Part shown: piece by piece, positions 13,025 to 20,571 of the stretch
Layout: every line of letters starts with the position of its first letter
Position numbering within the stretch: position 1 is the stretch's first letter
NCBI GenBank assembly: GCA_015067665.1
Contig: SVLZ01000010.1
Location: forward strand, 1 to 41,904
Length of the DNA stretch: 41,904 bases
From: Oscillospiraceae bacterium
Lineage (GTDB): Bacteria; Bacillota; Clostridia; Oscillospirales; Oscillospiraceae
Direction of reading: 5' to 3'
Translations under genes and position numbers: made by a program
Notes under the pieces: model-generated
What the model saw: only the letters and a program-made list of their open reading frames with translations
Database searches by the model: none
Told to the model about the DNA's origin: nothing

Positions 13025-14410
13025 ATGGATTTTGAAAACGGCACCAACGCTGCCACGCCGGTGAATTTCAGCGAAGAGATCGTCTCCCTGATTCGCAGTG
13101 ACCTGACCCCCAAGACTATGCGCCAGCAGCTGAGCGATTATCACGAAAAGGACATTGCCCTCGCTATGGAAGACCTGACTTCTGACGAGCGTGTGCGCCT
13201 TTTCCGCCTGCTGACGATGGAAAACATTGTAAGCGTGCTGGAATACAGCGAGGACATCGCCTCCCTTTTCCAGATCCTTTCGATGCGCCAGAAGGTGGAA
13301 GCCCTGTCCCAGATGGAAGCATCCTCCGCTGTGGCGCTTCTGCAGGATCTCTCCAAGCTGGAGCGCAATCAGCTCACCGACCTCTTAACCCCTGAGCTGC
13401 GCAGTGAAATTCGCCTGCTTTCCTCCTTTGACGAGGACGAGATCGGCAGTCGGATGAGTACCAATTATATCGAAATTCCCGAGGGTGTCTCCATTAAGGG
13501 CGCAATGAGTGCGCTCATCCGCCAAGCCCCGGAAAATGACAATATGTCCACCCTCTACGTCACCGACGAGGACGGCACCTTCTGCGGTGCCATCGATCTG
13601 AAGGACCTGATCATCGCCCGGGAAGGCACTGCCCTTTCCGACATCACCCGCGTATCCTACCCCTATGTTTATGCCAAAGCCCTGATCGACGACTGCCTGT
13701 CCTCCCTGATCGACTACTCTGAGGCCTCCATTCCGGTGCTGGATAACGACAATAAGCTCATCGGTGTCGTCACCGCGCAGGACTTTTTGGAGGTCATTGA
13801 CGAGGAGCTGAGTGAAGACTACGCAAAGCTGGCAGGTCTTACCGCAGAGGAAGACCTGAACGAATCTGTGTTCCATTCCGTCAAGAAGCGTCTGCCTTGG
13901 CTGGGAATCTTGCTCGTGCTGGGCTTCTTTGTCTCTGCCACTGTGGGACTTTTCGAAACCGTGGTTGCCCAGCTTCCTGTGATTATGAGCTTCCAGTCCC
14001 TGATCCTCGGTATGGCAGGTAACGTGGGTACCCAGTCGCTGGCAGTTGCCATACGCGTGCTGATGGACCAGCAGATCGGCAGCAAGCATCTTATCGGCCT
14101 TGTGTGGAAAGAGACCCGTGTGGGCATTCTCAACGGTCTTTTGCTGGGACTGCTGTCTTTTATCGCCATCGGTGTGTACCTGATGGTCTCCGGAAATGCC
14201 GCAGCCTTTGCCTTTGCCATCTCCGGCTGTTTGGGCATTGCGATGGTGCTTGCCATGCTGGCATCCTCCCTTTCCGGCACCATTATTCCCATCCTCTTTA
14301 AGAAATTGGGTGTTGACCCGGCAGTTGCCTCCGGCCCGCTGATCACCACCGTCAACGACCTTGTAGCCGTGGTTTCCTACTACGGCCTGACTTGGCTTCT
14401 ACTCCTTTAA
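13025..14410 (+). CDS. mgtE: Magnesium transporter MgtE
   Basis: Mg2+ channel/transporter of 461 residues. The order is the usual one: a cytoplasmic superhelical N domain (about 1-125), a CBS pair (about 130-255, with TLYVTDEDGTFCGAIDL and IPVLDNDNKLIGVVT) that senses Mg2+, a connecting helix, and five membrane helices (about 280-461). The pore region carries GMAGNVGTQSLAVAIR and DPAVASGPLITTVNDL, with the conserved Asp residues. The ATG at 13025 is preferred over an in-frame GTG at 13016, because that GTG lies inside the GAGGTGAGG ribosome binding site. It is monocistronic, and the following repeat hairpin (14425-14447) can serve as its terminator. Confidence 0.95.
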   Translation: MDFENGTNAATPVNFSEEIVSLIRSDLTPKTMRQQLSDYHEKDIALAMEDLTSDERVRLFRLLTMENIVSVLEYSEDIASLFQILSMRQKVEALSQMEASSAVALLQDLSKLERNQLTDLLTPELRSEIRLLSSFDEDEIGSRMSTNYIEIPEGVSIKGAMSALIRQAPENDNMSTLYVTDEDGTFCGAIDLKDLIIAREGTALSDITRVSYPYVYAKALIDDCLSSLIDYSEASIPVLDNDNKLIGVVTAQDFLEVIDEELSEDYAKLAGLTAEEDLNESVFHSVKKRLPWLGILLVLGFFVSATVGLFETVVAQLPVIMSFQSLILGMAGNVGTQSLAVAIRVLMDQQIGSKHLIGLVWKETRVGILNGLLLGLLSFIAIGVYLMVSGNAAAFAFAISGCLGIAMVLAMLASSLSGTIIPILFKKLGVDPAVASGPLITTVNDLVAVVSYYGLTWLLLL

Positions 14411-14420
14411 TATTACCCTC

Positions 14421-14570
14421 GTAGGGGACGGGTTTCCCGTCCCTTTTACATTTCCTTATATGAATTGACAATTGACAGTTGACAATTGTGGTATCGCTTC
14501 GCGATGATTTTCATTTCGTCCGCAACGCGGACACCTTAACTGTCCATTGTCCATTGTCAACTGTCAATTC
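14421..14570. repeat. Repeat mosaic between mgtE and ymdB
   Basis: A family A hairpin (14421-14443), a heptamer array AATTGAC, AATTGAC, AGTTGAC (14463-14490), a palindrome TATCGCT-TCGCGAT, a palindrome GTCCGC-AAC-GCGGAC and a second heptamer array in the opposite sense (ACTGTCC, ATTGTCC, ATTGTCA, ACTGTCA; about 14540-14567). No gene is seen. Confidence 0.85.
14425..14447 (+). terminator. Repeat-derived terminator of mgtE
   Basis: The family A hairpin GGGACGGG-TTT-CCCGTCCC is followed here by TTTT, 14 bp after the mgtE stop. Confidence 0.65.
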
Positions 14571-14572
14571 TC

Positions 14573-14601
14573 TTGCAACGCAGTATTTTCTGTAATATAA
14601 T
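14573..14601 (+). promoter_or_regulatory. SigA-type promoter of ymdB-yhaO-yhaN
   Basis: TTGCAA (14573-14578), 17-bp spacer, TATAAT (14596-14601), adjoining the end of a heptamer array. Confidence 0.78.
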
Positions 14602-14633
14602 GTTTTTAATATCATCGGAATCGAGGAACTTTT

Positions 14634-15404
14634 ATGGACTTTCGTGTGCTTTGCGTAGGCGATGTGGTAGGAAATCCGGGACTGAACGAAATTCGCAGGA
14701 ATCTGCGGAGGCTCATTCGCGCCACCGGTGCCGACTTTACCATCGTAAACGGTGAAAACGCCGCTGTGGTGGGCATCACCCCCGATCAGGCGGAAAGCAT
14801 TTTCGATGCCGGCGCCGATGTGATCACCTTGGGCAATCACACCTTCCAGAAGCGGGAGATCGTCCCTTATATGGAGGACAACCGCCGGATCCTGCGCCCC
14901 TTAAATTACGCGCCCCAAACACCGGGCGAGGGGGTTTGTGTATTGGATACCAAAATCGGTGACGTTGCCGTGATCGACCTGATCGGCAGAGTCAATATGG
15001 ACTATACCCCCGATAACCCTTTCCTCCTTGTGGAAAAAGCCCTCAAGAATATCTCTGCCAAGGTCATTTTGGTGGAAATGCACGCAGAAGCCACCTCGGA
15101 AAAGCTGGCAATGGGCTATATGCTGGACGGACGCGTCTCCGCCCTTTGGGGCACCCACACCCACGTGCCCACTGCCGATGTGCAGGTTCTTCCCAAGGGC
15201 ACGGGCTATGTAACAGATTTAGGAATGACCGGACCGAAGGTATCGGTCCTTGGCATCCGACCGGACCTCTCCATCGGTCGTTTCCGGGGCGACATTCCGG
15301 AGCGCTACCGCTGGGCAGAGGGCGAAACCAAAATGGAAGCAGTGCTTTTCACCATCGACAGCGAAAGCGGTCTGTGTAAAACCGCAGAGAGGGTAAGTCT
15401 ATGA
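14634..15404 (+). CDS. ymdB: YmdB-family metallophosphoesterase
   Basis: 256-residue dimetal phosphodiesterase of the YmdB/TIGR00282 family; the B. subtilis member hydrolyses 2',3'-cyclic nucleotides and affects biofilm versus motility choices. Metal-binding motifs: GDVVG (Asp10), NGEN (39-42), GNHTF (67-71), EMHAEATSEK and GTHTHVPTAD. The length is normal for the family. The ATG at 14634 follows GAGG. It overlaps the next gene by 4 bp (ATGA), so the three genes ymdB-yhaO-yhaN are translationally coupled. In many Firmicutes ymdB instead sits by rny; the pairing with yhaO here is a point of interest. Confidence 0.93.
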   Translation: MDFRVLCVGDVVGNPGLNEIRRNLRRLIRATGADFTIVNGENAAVVGITPDQAESIFDAGADVITLGNHTFQKREIVPYMEDNRRILRPLNYAPQTPGEGVCVLDTKIGDVAVIDLIGRVNMDYTPDNPFLLVEKALKNISAKVILVEMHAEATSEKLAMGYMLDGRVSALWGTHTHVPTADVQVLPKGTGYVTDLGMTGPKVSVLGIRPDLSIGRFRGDIPERYRWAEGETKMEAVLFTIDSESGLCKTAERVSL

Positions 15405-16438
15405 AAATTCTACACTGTGCGGATCTGCACTTAGATGCACCGCTCCAAGGCTATGAAGAATTAAAGGAAAAGGTTCTGACCATCCCCGGAAAACTGCTGG
15501 ACATCTGCCGTCAGGAAAACTGCGAACTTGTACTCATTGCCGGTGACGTTTTCCACGGTCCTTATACCAAGCAGAGCTTTCGTATTCTCTTTCGCGCCTT
15601 GGCGGAGATGGCAGTTCCCGTATGCATCACACCGGGAAATCACGACTTTGTTGCCCCCGATTCCCCCTATATGACGGAAATATGGCCGGAAAACGTACAT
15701 ATTTTCAAAAATACCCAAATAGAAAAATATACCCTTCCCGGCATTACGGTTTGGGGTGCCGGCTACACCTCTATGGACTGTCCCGGACTTCTTGAAGGCT
15801 TCACGGCTGACGGTGACGGCCTGCAGATCGGTCTTCTCCACGCAGACATCACCCCCCGTGCGCCCTGCTGTCCCATTACCAAAAAGCAGATCGAGAGAAG
15901 CGGTCTTTCCTATCTGGCGCTGGGACATATCCACAAGGGCGAGATCTTCACCGCCGGAGATACACTCTGCGCCTACCCCGGCTGTGCCTACGGAAGGCAC
16001 TTTGGCGAAAACGGGGAAAAGGGTGTGCTGATCTACGACACGGAGGAAAAGAGCCACCGTTTTATCCCGTTGGGACTGCCTGCCTTTTATGAGTACACCG
16101 CCCCGGTGGTCACCACCGCCGCGGATGCCATTTCCCGGTGTCTCCCTGCCGCCGGAGACGGTAATTACTACCGTATTACCCTCACCGGGCATTGCGAAAT
16201 GCCGGACCTTCCCGCCCTGCGGGAAGCCTTTTCCCATTTCCCCAACCTGACCCTCAAAGACCAAACCCAACCGCCCCTCGACATTTGGAAGGACTTAGGC
16301 AGTGACAGCTTTGCCGGTGAGTACTTTTCCCTCTTAAAGGACAGTATGGACACTACCCCGGAGGATCGTCACCTCTGCCTGCTGGCAGCCAAGCTATCCC
16401 GGCAGATCCTTGACGGTGAGGAGGTAATTTTGCCGTGA
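15401..16438 (+). CDS. yhaO: SbcD/YhaO-like metallophosphoesterase (DNA repair nuclease)
   Basis: 345-residue calcineurin-like enzyme related to SbcD/Mre11. Motifs: ADLHLDAPL (Asp8, His10), AGDVF (Asp49), PGNHDF (79-83), LLHADI (His147) and GHIHKG (175-180). The C-terminal part (about 225-345) is a cap that would bind the partner ATPase. Its partner YhaN follows with a 4-bp overlap (GTGA), as usual for SbcD/SbcC-type pairs. The likely role is ATP-dependent processing of DNA ends or hairpins in the cytoplasm. Activity is inferred from the family. Confidence 0.9.
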   Translation: MKILHCADLHLDAPLQGYEELKEKVLTIPGKLLDICRQENCELVLIAGDVFHGPYTKQSFRILFRALAEMAVPVCITPGNHDFVAPDSPYMTEIWPENVHIFKNTQIEKYTLPGITVWGAGYTSMDCPGLLEGFTADGDGLQIGLLHADITPRAPCCPITKKQIERSGLSYLALGHIHKGEIFTAGDTLCAYPGCAYGRHFGENGEKGVLIYDTEEKSHRFIPLGLPAFYEYTAPVVTTAADAISRCLPAAGDGNYYRITLTGHCEMPDLPALREAFSHFPNLTLKDQTQPPLDIWKDLGSDSFAGEYFSLLKDSMDTTPEDRHLCLLAAKLSRQILDGEEVILP

Positions 16439-18549
16439 AGATCTATAAAATGACAGCCACCTTCGGCAAGCTCCAAAATGAGACCCTCGAATTAAAGCCC
16501 GGTCTTAATATCCTGCAAGCGCCCAACGAGTGGGGTAAGAGCACTTGGTGCGCCTTTTTAGTGGCGATGCTCTACGGTGTGGACACCAAGGAGCGCACCA
16601 CCAAGGACACACTGGCCGTCAAAGAGCGCTATGCCCCTTGGTCGGGGGTGCCTATGTCCGGGTCTATGGACATCTGCTGGGAAAACCGGGACATTACCAT
16701 CCAGCGCGCCCCCACAAAACGGATTCCTATGGGCGATTTCAAGGCATTCGAGACGAAAACCGGTCTGCCCGTGCCCGAATTAACTGCCGAAAACTGCGGC
16801 GAGATGCTCTTGGGCGTGGACAAAAATGTATTCCTGCGCACCGGCTTTTTGCAGCTTGCCGATCTGCCCATAAGTGACGATGCGGCGCTGCGGAGTCGCC
16901 TCAATGCGCTGGTCACCACCGGTGACGAAAGCGGCGATCAGACGCTGCTAACGGAAAAGCTGAAGGAGCTGCGCAACAAGTGCCGCCATAATAAGACAGG
17001 CCTTCTGCCTGCGGCAGAAGCGGAACGTGACGAGCTGCTGTCTAAAATGCAGAAAATCGACATTTTGAACGCCCAAAAGACTGCTCTTTCCGCCCAAATA
17101 GAGCAATTACAGACAGAAAAAGCGGATCTGCAAAACCACCTGACCCATCTATCCTACGGAAGATCCCAACAGGAATATTCCCACCTGCACACCGCAGAAG
17201 CGGAAACGGAAAGCCTTCGCAAGCAAGTGGCGAAACTGGAAGAGGAAACGGCCCTTCTCCCCCCGGAGGAGGAGACCCGCTATAAGTGCGCTGCCCTTGC
17301 TGACCTCCAACACCAGTGGGCGCTTTTGCAGGAAAAACCCCTCCCGCAAGCCCCCACCGCCCCGGAAGAAAACCCCATCTTTGCAGGTCTTTCCGGTGAG
17401 GAAGCGGTAACCCGGGCGCGGCAAAACTGGGAAAGCTGGCAAAATCTACAAAAACCCACCTCCCCCCTCTATCTCATCATTGCTGCCGCACTGTTTGTCA
17501 TCGGCGTGGCAATGGCCTTTGTAAATCCTGTGTGGATCGCCACCTTTATTTGCGTAGCGTTTTCCTTTGTGGTGCTCTACAGCCGGGAAAAGCAAAAGAC
17601 AGAGAAAGAAAAAGAGACGCTATGCCACCCCTATGGCAGCCTCTCCCCCGAAAACTGGCTTCAGGAAGCCTTACACTACCGCCAAACGCTCCTGACCTAC
17701 GAAAAGGAGCTGGAAAGCTACCGCAGCAGTCTTGCCGCGCTTGACCGGGAAAAGGCAGCGCTCTCTACCAAACGCAGCGCCCTGACGCTCGGCAAACCCA
17801 TCTCAGAAGTAATGGCACTGTGGAACAGTCAGCTCCATCTCCGGGAGGCGCTATCTCAAAAGAAAATCGCCCTCCATCAGGCAGAAGCCCACGAGCAGAC
17901 ACTCCGTGCCGTCCTGAAGCCCGTCCCCGCCCCGGAAACCCCGGACACCCTTACTTACCCGGAGGAGGAAACCGCATCCCGCCTGCGCCGCACCACAGAT
18001 GCCCTGCTGCGTAGCGAACGGGAGCTGCAGCAGCTCTCCGGTCAGCTTCGGCTTTTGGGTGAAAAGGAAACCTATAACCGGGCATTATCCGCTGTTTCCG
18101 CGCGAATCAACGCACTTTTAGAACATTATGACGCTTTGACTCTCGCCCTTGAAACCGCCCAGACCGCCTCAGAAAACCTACAGCGCAGATTTGCCCCTGC
18201 CATTTCCCAAGAGGCAGAACGGCTATTTTCCTTACTTACCGACGGACGGTATGAAAAGCTGCTCCTCAGCCGTGACTTTACGGTAGAAGCTGCCGCCGAG
18301 GGGGAAACCACGCTGCGCAGCAGCCGCTTCCGCAGTGACGGCACCATCGACCAGCTCTACCTTGCCCTGCGCTTGGCGGTAGCCAAAACCCTCTCCCCCA
18401 CCGCGCCGCTGGTTCTGGACGATGCCCTTGTGCGCTTTGACGATGCCCGCCTTCGCGCCGCTGTGACCCTGCTGCAGGCGGAAGCCAAGGAAAAGCAAGT
18501 CCTCCTCTTCACCTGCCAAAGCAGAGAGCAGTTGATAGTTGATAATTAA
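16435..18549 (+). CDS. yhaN: YhaN-like SMC/SbcC-type ATPase with central membrane hairpin
   Basis: 704-residue ABC-type ATPase of the Rad50/SbcC group. The Walker A motif NEWGKSTW lies near residue 27; long coiled coils (about 180-310 and 395-600) flank two hydrophobic segments (about 343-385, LYLIIAAALFVIGVAMAF and a second helix) where SbcC would have a zinc hook. This membrane hairpin is typical of YhaN and suggests membrane attachment. The signature region is DGTIDQLYLALRLAVA and the Walker B PLVLDDALVRFDD. The start is GTG at 16435 with GAGGAGGT about 9 bp upstream. The last five residues (LIVDN) and the stop are encoded by a heptamer repeat (AGTTGAT, AGTTGAT, AATTAAA), so the native C-terminus appears to have been replaced. 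Confidence 0.88.
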   Translation: MKIYKMTATFGKLQNETLELKPGLNILQAPNEWGKSTWCAFLVAMLYGVDTKERTTKDTLAVKERYAPWSGVPMSGSMDICWENRDITIQRAPTKRIPMGDFKAFETKTGLPVPELTAENCGEMLLGVDKNVFLRTGFLQLADLPISDDAALRSRLNALVTTGDESGDQTLLTEKLKELRNKCRHNKTGLLPAAEAERDELLSKMQKIDILNAQKTALSAQIEQLQTEKADLQNHLTHLSYGRSQQEYSHLHTAEAETESLRKQVAKLEEETALLPPEEETRYKCAALADLQHQWALLQEKPLPQAPTAPEENPIFAGLSGEEAVTRARQNWESWQNLQKPTSPLYLIIAAALFVIGVAMAFVNPVWIATFICVAFSFVVLYSREKQKTEKEKETLCHPYGSLSPENWLQEALHYRQTLLTYEKELESYRSSLAALDREKAALSTKRSALTLGKPISEVMALWNSQLHLREALSQKKIALHQAEAHEQTLRAVLKPVPAPETPDTLTYPEEETASRLRRTTDALLRSERELQQLSGQLRLLGEKETYNRALSAVSARINALLEHYDALTLALETAQTASENLQRRFAPAISQEAERLFSLLTDGRYEKLLLSRDFTVEAAAEGETTLRSSRFRSDGTIDQLYLALRLAVAKTLSPTAPLVLDDALVRFDDARLRAAVTLLQAEAKEKQVLLFTCQSREQLIVDN

Positions 18550-18552
18550 AAT

Positions 18553-18658
18553 GTAGGGGGCGGCGCCCACGACGCCCCGCTACGCAATATCTCCTTGAAC
18601 AAAATCGCCCCATCGAGGGGCGATTTTATTTCGGGTCGTCGTAGGCGCCGACCCCTAC
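18553..18658. repeat. Family F element with internal terminator-like hairpin
   Basis: Outer arms GTAGGGGGCGGCGCC and GGCGCCGACCCCTAC. Inside are a second arm pair and a perfect 11-bp hairpin AAAATCGCCCC/GGGGCGATTTT. The same architecture occurs at 34020-34128 and three times at 40622-41315. Confidence 0.85.
18601..18630 (+). terminator. Repeat-borne terminator of ymdB-yhaO-yhaN
   Basis: 11-bp perfect stem with a 5-nt loop, followed by TTTTATTT, inside the family F element 52 bp after the yhaN stop. Confidence 0.75.
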
Positions 18659-18659
18659 A

Positions 18660-18694
18660 ATTTGTAATTTGTAACTTGTAATTTGTAATTTACT
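18660..18694. repeat. Heptamer array (ATTTGTA)
   Basis: Units ATTTGTA, ATTTGTA, ACTTGTA, ATTTGTA, then ATTTACT. The period matches the other arrays but the sequence differs. It overlaps the likely -35 of the trkA promoter. Confidence 0.9.
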
Positions 18695-18705
18695 TATGCT
18701 ATAAT
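18676..18705 (+). promoter_or_regulatory. Promoter of trkA
   Basis: TGCTATAAT extended -10 (TATAAT at 18700-18705), with TTGTAA (18676-18681) 18 bp upstream. The -35 lies inside the heptamer array. Confidence 0.65.
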
Positions 18706-18736
18706 AATAAAAAATCCCAAATTTCGGGAGGCATTT

Positions 18737-20095
18737 ATGAGAATCATCATCTGTGGCGCCGGCAAGATCGGTATGACCCTTGCCCAGCAGCTCACTAAGG
18801 AAGGTCACGATCTGACCATTATCGACCTGCGGCGCACCACGCTGGAAACAGCGCAGGAGCGATTCGACGCAATGACCCTTTGCGGTAACTGCGCCTACCG
18901 CACCACCCTCCTTGACGCAGGCATTCGGGAAGCGGATCTTCTCATTGCCGTCACCGGTGCCGACGAAACCAATCTTCTGACCTGTATGACCGCCCACGGA
19001 CTGAATAAGAACCTCCATACCATCGCCCGTGTCCGTGACCCGGAATACTCCGAGCAGGTTATGGCCATGCGGCACATCTTCCCCCTGTCCCTCACCGTCA
19101 ATCCCGAACGACGCACCGCCCAAGAGATCGAGCGGCTTCTCAAATACCCCGGCTTTTTGCGTCGGGATACCTTCGCCAAGGGCAGATCGGAGATCGTGGA
19201 GCTTCGTGTAGAAGCGGACAGTATTCTGCGGGACACCTCGCTGTGGGACTTAAACAGCAAGCTGGGCTGCCAGTTCCTTGTATGCGCTGTGCTGCGAGCC
19301 GGTACCGCCATCACGCCTAAGGGTAATTTTGTACTGCAGGAGGGCGACCGGATCTTCGTCACCGCCCCCAAGCAGCAGCTGACCCGGCTGCTGAAAAAGC
19401 TGGGCATCCTGACCCGCCGGGTACGAAACGCACTGCTATGCGGCGGCGGACGGGTAAGCCGATACTTAGCCGGCTTTCTTGCCGCAGACGGCATTGCCGT
19501 CACCATTTTGGAAATCGACCCCGACCGCTGTCGGGAGCTTTCCGAGCTGCTGCCGGAGGCATCTGTGATCCAGGGCAACTGTACCGACAAATCCACCTTG
19601 GAAAATCAGGGCATCCGGGAATACGATGCCCTTGTGACCCTCACCGGCCAGGATGAGACCAATATGGTCATCTCCCTCTATGGCGACAGCTGCGGTGTAC
19701 CCCAGATCATCACAAAGCTGAGCCACCGGGAAAATAATGCCATTGCCGACGCAATGAATTTAGGCAGTATGGTGTCCCCCCGTGACCTATGCGCCAATAA
19801 TATTGTGCGCTACGTCCGGGCTATGGAAAACCAGACCGGTGCAGCCATCTCCGTCCACACCATTGCCGACGGGCAGGTGGAGGCGGTGGAGTTTTTGGCA
19901 GACGAAACCACCAAAAACCGCGGGATCCCCCTCCGGGAGCTGAAGCTGAAGCCGGACGTTTTGGTGGCCTCCATCACCCGTGGCAGCCGCACCCAATTCG
20001 GCAGCGGTGACTCCACCATAGAAGCGGGAGATACCGTTGTTGTCGTCACCGGCAAGCGTGGCTCTCTCCAGCAGCTGGGCGACATCTTCGCCTAA
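18737..20095 (+). CDS. trkA: Trk/Ktr potassium uptake regulatory subunit TrkA
   Basis: 452-residue cytoplasmic gating subunit of a K+ uptake channel. It is a double protein: RCK_N (1-130, Rossmann motif GAGKIG at 7-12), TrkA_C (about 135-220), a second RCK_N (about 230-350, starting LLCGGGRVSRYLAG, in which the third Gly of the nucleotide motif is replaced by Ser) and a second TrkA_C (about 370-452). The first site should bind NAD(H) or ATP/ADP; the second may bind differently. The ATG at 18737 follows GGGAGG. The partner trkH is downstream but separated by 476 bp of repeats. Confidence 0.95.
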   Translation: MRIIICGAGKIGMTLAQQLTKEGHDLTIIDLRRTTLETAQERFDAMTLCGNCAYRTTLLDAGIREADLLIAVTGADETNLLTCMTAHGLNKNLHTIARVRDPEYSEQVMAMRHIFPLSLTVNPERRTAQEIERLLKYPGFLRRDTFAKGRSEIVELRVEADSILRDTSLWDLNSKLGCQFLVCAVLRAGTAITPKGNFVLQEGDRIFVTAPKQQLTRLLKKLGILTRRVRNALLCGGGRVSRYLAGFLAADGIAVTILEIDPDRCRELSELLPEASVIQGNCTDKSTLENQGIREYDALVTLTGQDETNMVISLYGDSCGVPQIITKLSHRENNAIADAMNLGSMVSPRDLCANNIVRYVRAMENQTGAAISVHTIADGQVEAVEFLADETTKNRGIPLRELKLKPDVLVASITRGSRTQFGSGDSTIEAGDTVVVVTGKRGSLQQLGDIFA

Positions 20096-20099
20096 CTAT

Positions 20100-20261
20100 C
20101 CCCTCCCCCGGGGGGAGGGTGGATTTTGCGAGGAACGAGCAAAAGACGGGTGAGGAATGCGGGCGGTAATGTTCTGTATTCACATTTGTGCAGACCTACT
20201 CTGCACGCCGTTCCTCATCCGGCTTCACTTGCGTTCAGCCACCTTCCCCCCGGGGGAAGGG
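20100..20261. repeat. MITE-like element E1 (162 bp)
   Basis: Ends are CCCCTCCCCCGGGGGGAGGG and CCTTCCCCCCGGGGGAAGGG. The interior has GGATTTTGCGAGGAACGAGC and a core (GGGTGAGGAATGCGGGCGG ... CGCCGTTCCTCATCCG). It matches the element at 25631-25792 at 159 of 162 positions, so both moved or were copied recently. No reading frame is evident. Confidence 0.88.
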
Positions 20262-20284
20262 TTTATCACCTTGCAAGCACCACA

Positions 20285-20354
20285 ACTGTCCATTGTCCAT
20301 TGTCCATTGTCCATTGTCCATTGTCCATTGTCAATTGTCCATTGTCCATTTTCC
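20285..20354. repeat. Ten-unit heptamer array (ATTGTCC)
   Basis: Ten 7-bp units, mostly ATTGTCC with ATTGTCA, ACTGTCC and ATTTTCC variants: one of the two longest arrays in the window. It is the reverse complement of the TTGACAA/TGGACAA type. Confidence 0.95.
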
Positions 20355-20363
20355 TTGTCATCC

Positions 20364-20448
20364 GTAGGGGCGATCACTGATCGTCCGTGCCACACCATAA
20401 ATACTGTAAAACCTTGGAACATTGCGGACGGGCAATGCCCGCCCCTAC
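20364..20448. repeat. Family A unit upstream of trkH
   Basis: Outer arms GTAGGGGCG/CGCCCCTAC with hairpins CGATC-ACT-GATCG and CGGGC-AAT-GCCCG. The first stem differs from other copies at paired positions. Confidence 0.88.
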
Positions 20449-20518
20449 AATCTCCCCCGATGGCGCCTCCCTATTCCCTCCCCCCGGGGGAAGGGTTTTT
20501 CACCTTGCAAACACCACA

Positions 20519-20551
20519 ACTGTCAACTGTCCATTGTCCATTGTCAATTTT
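20519..20551. repeat. Heptamer array before trkH
   Basis: ACTGTCA, ACTGTCC, ATTGTCC, ATTGTCA, ATTTTCT; it ends about 12 bp before the trkH ribosome binding site. No clear promoter is seen between trkA and trkH, so trkH may depend on read-through from trkA. Confidence 0.88.
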
Positions 20552-20571
20552 CTTTTGCCGAAGAGGTAATT

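Noticed and set aside
20285..20354. CRISPR array
   Set aside because: Units are 7 bp with no spacers.
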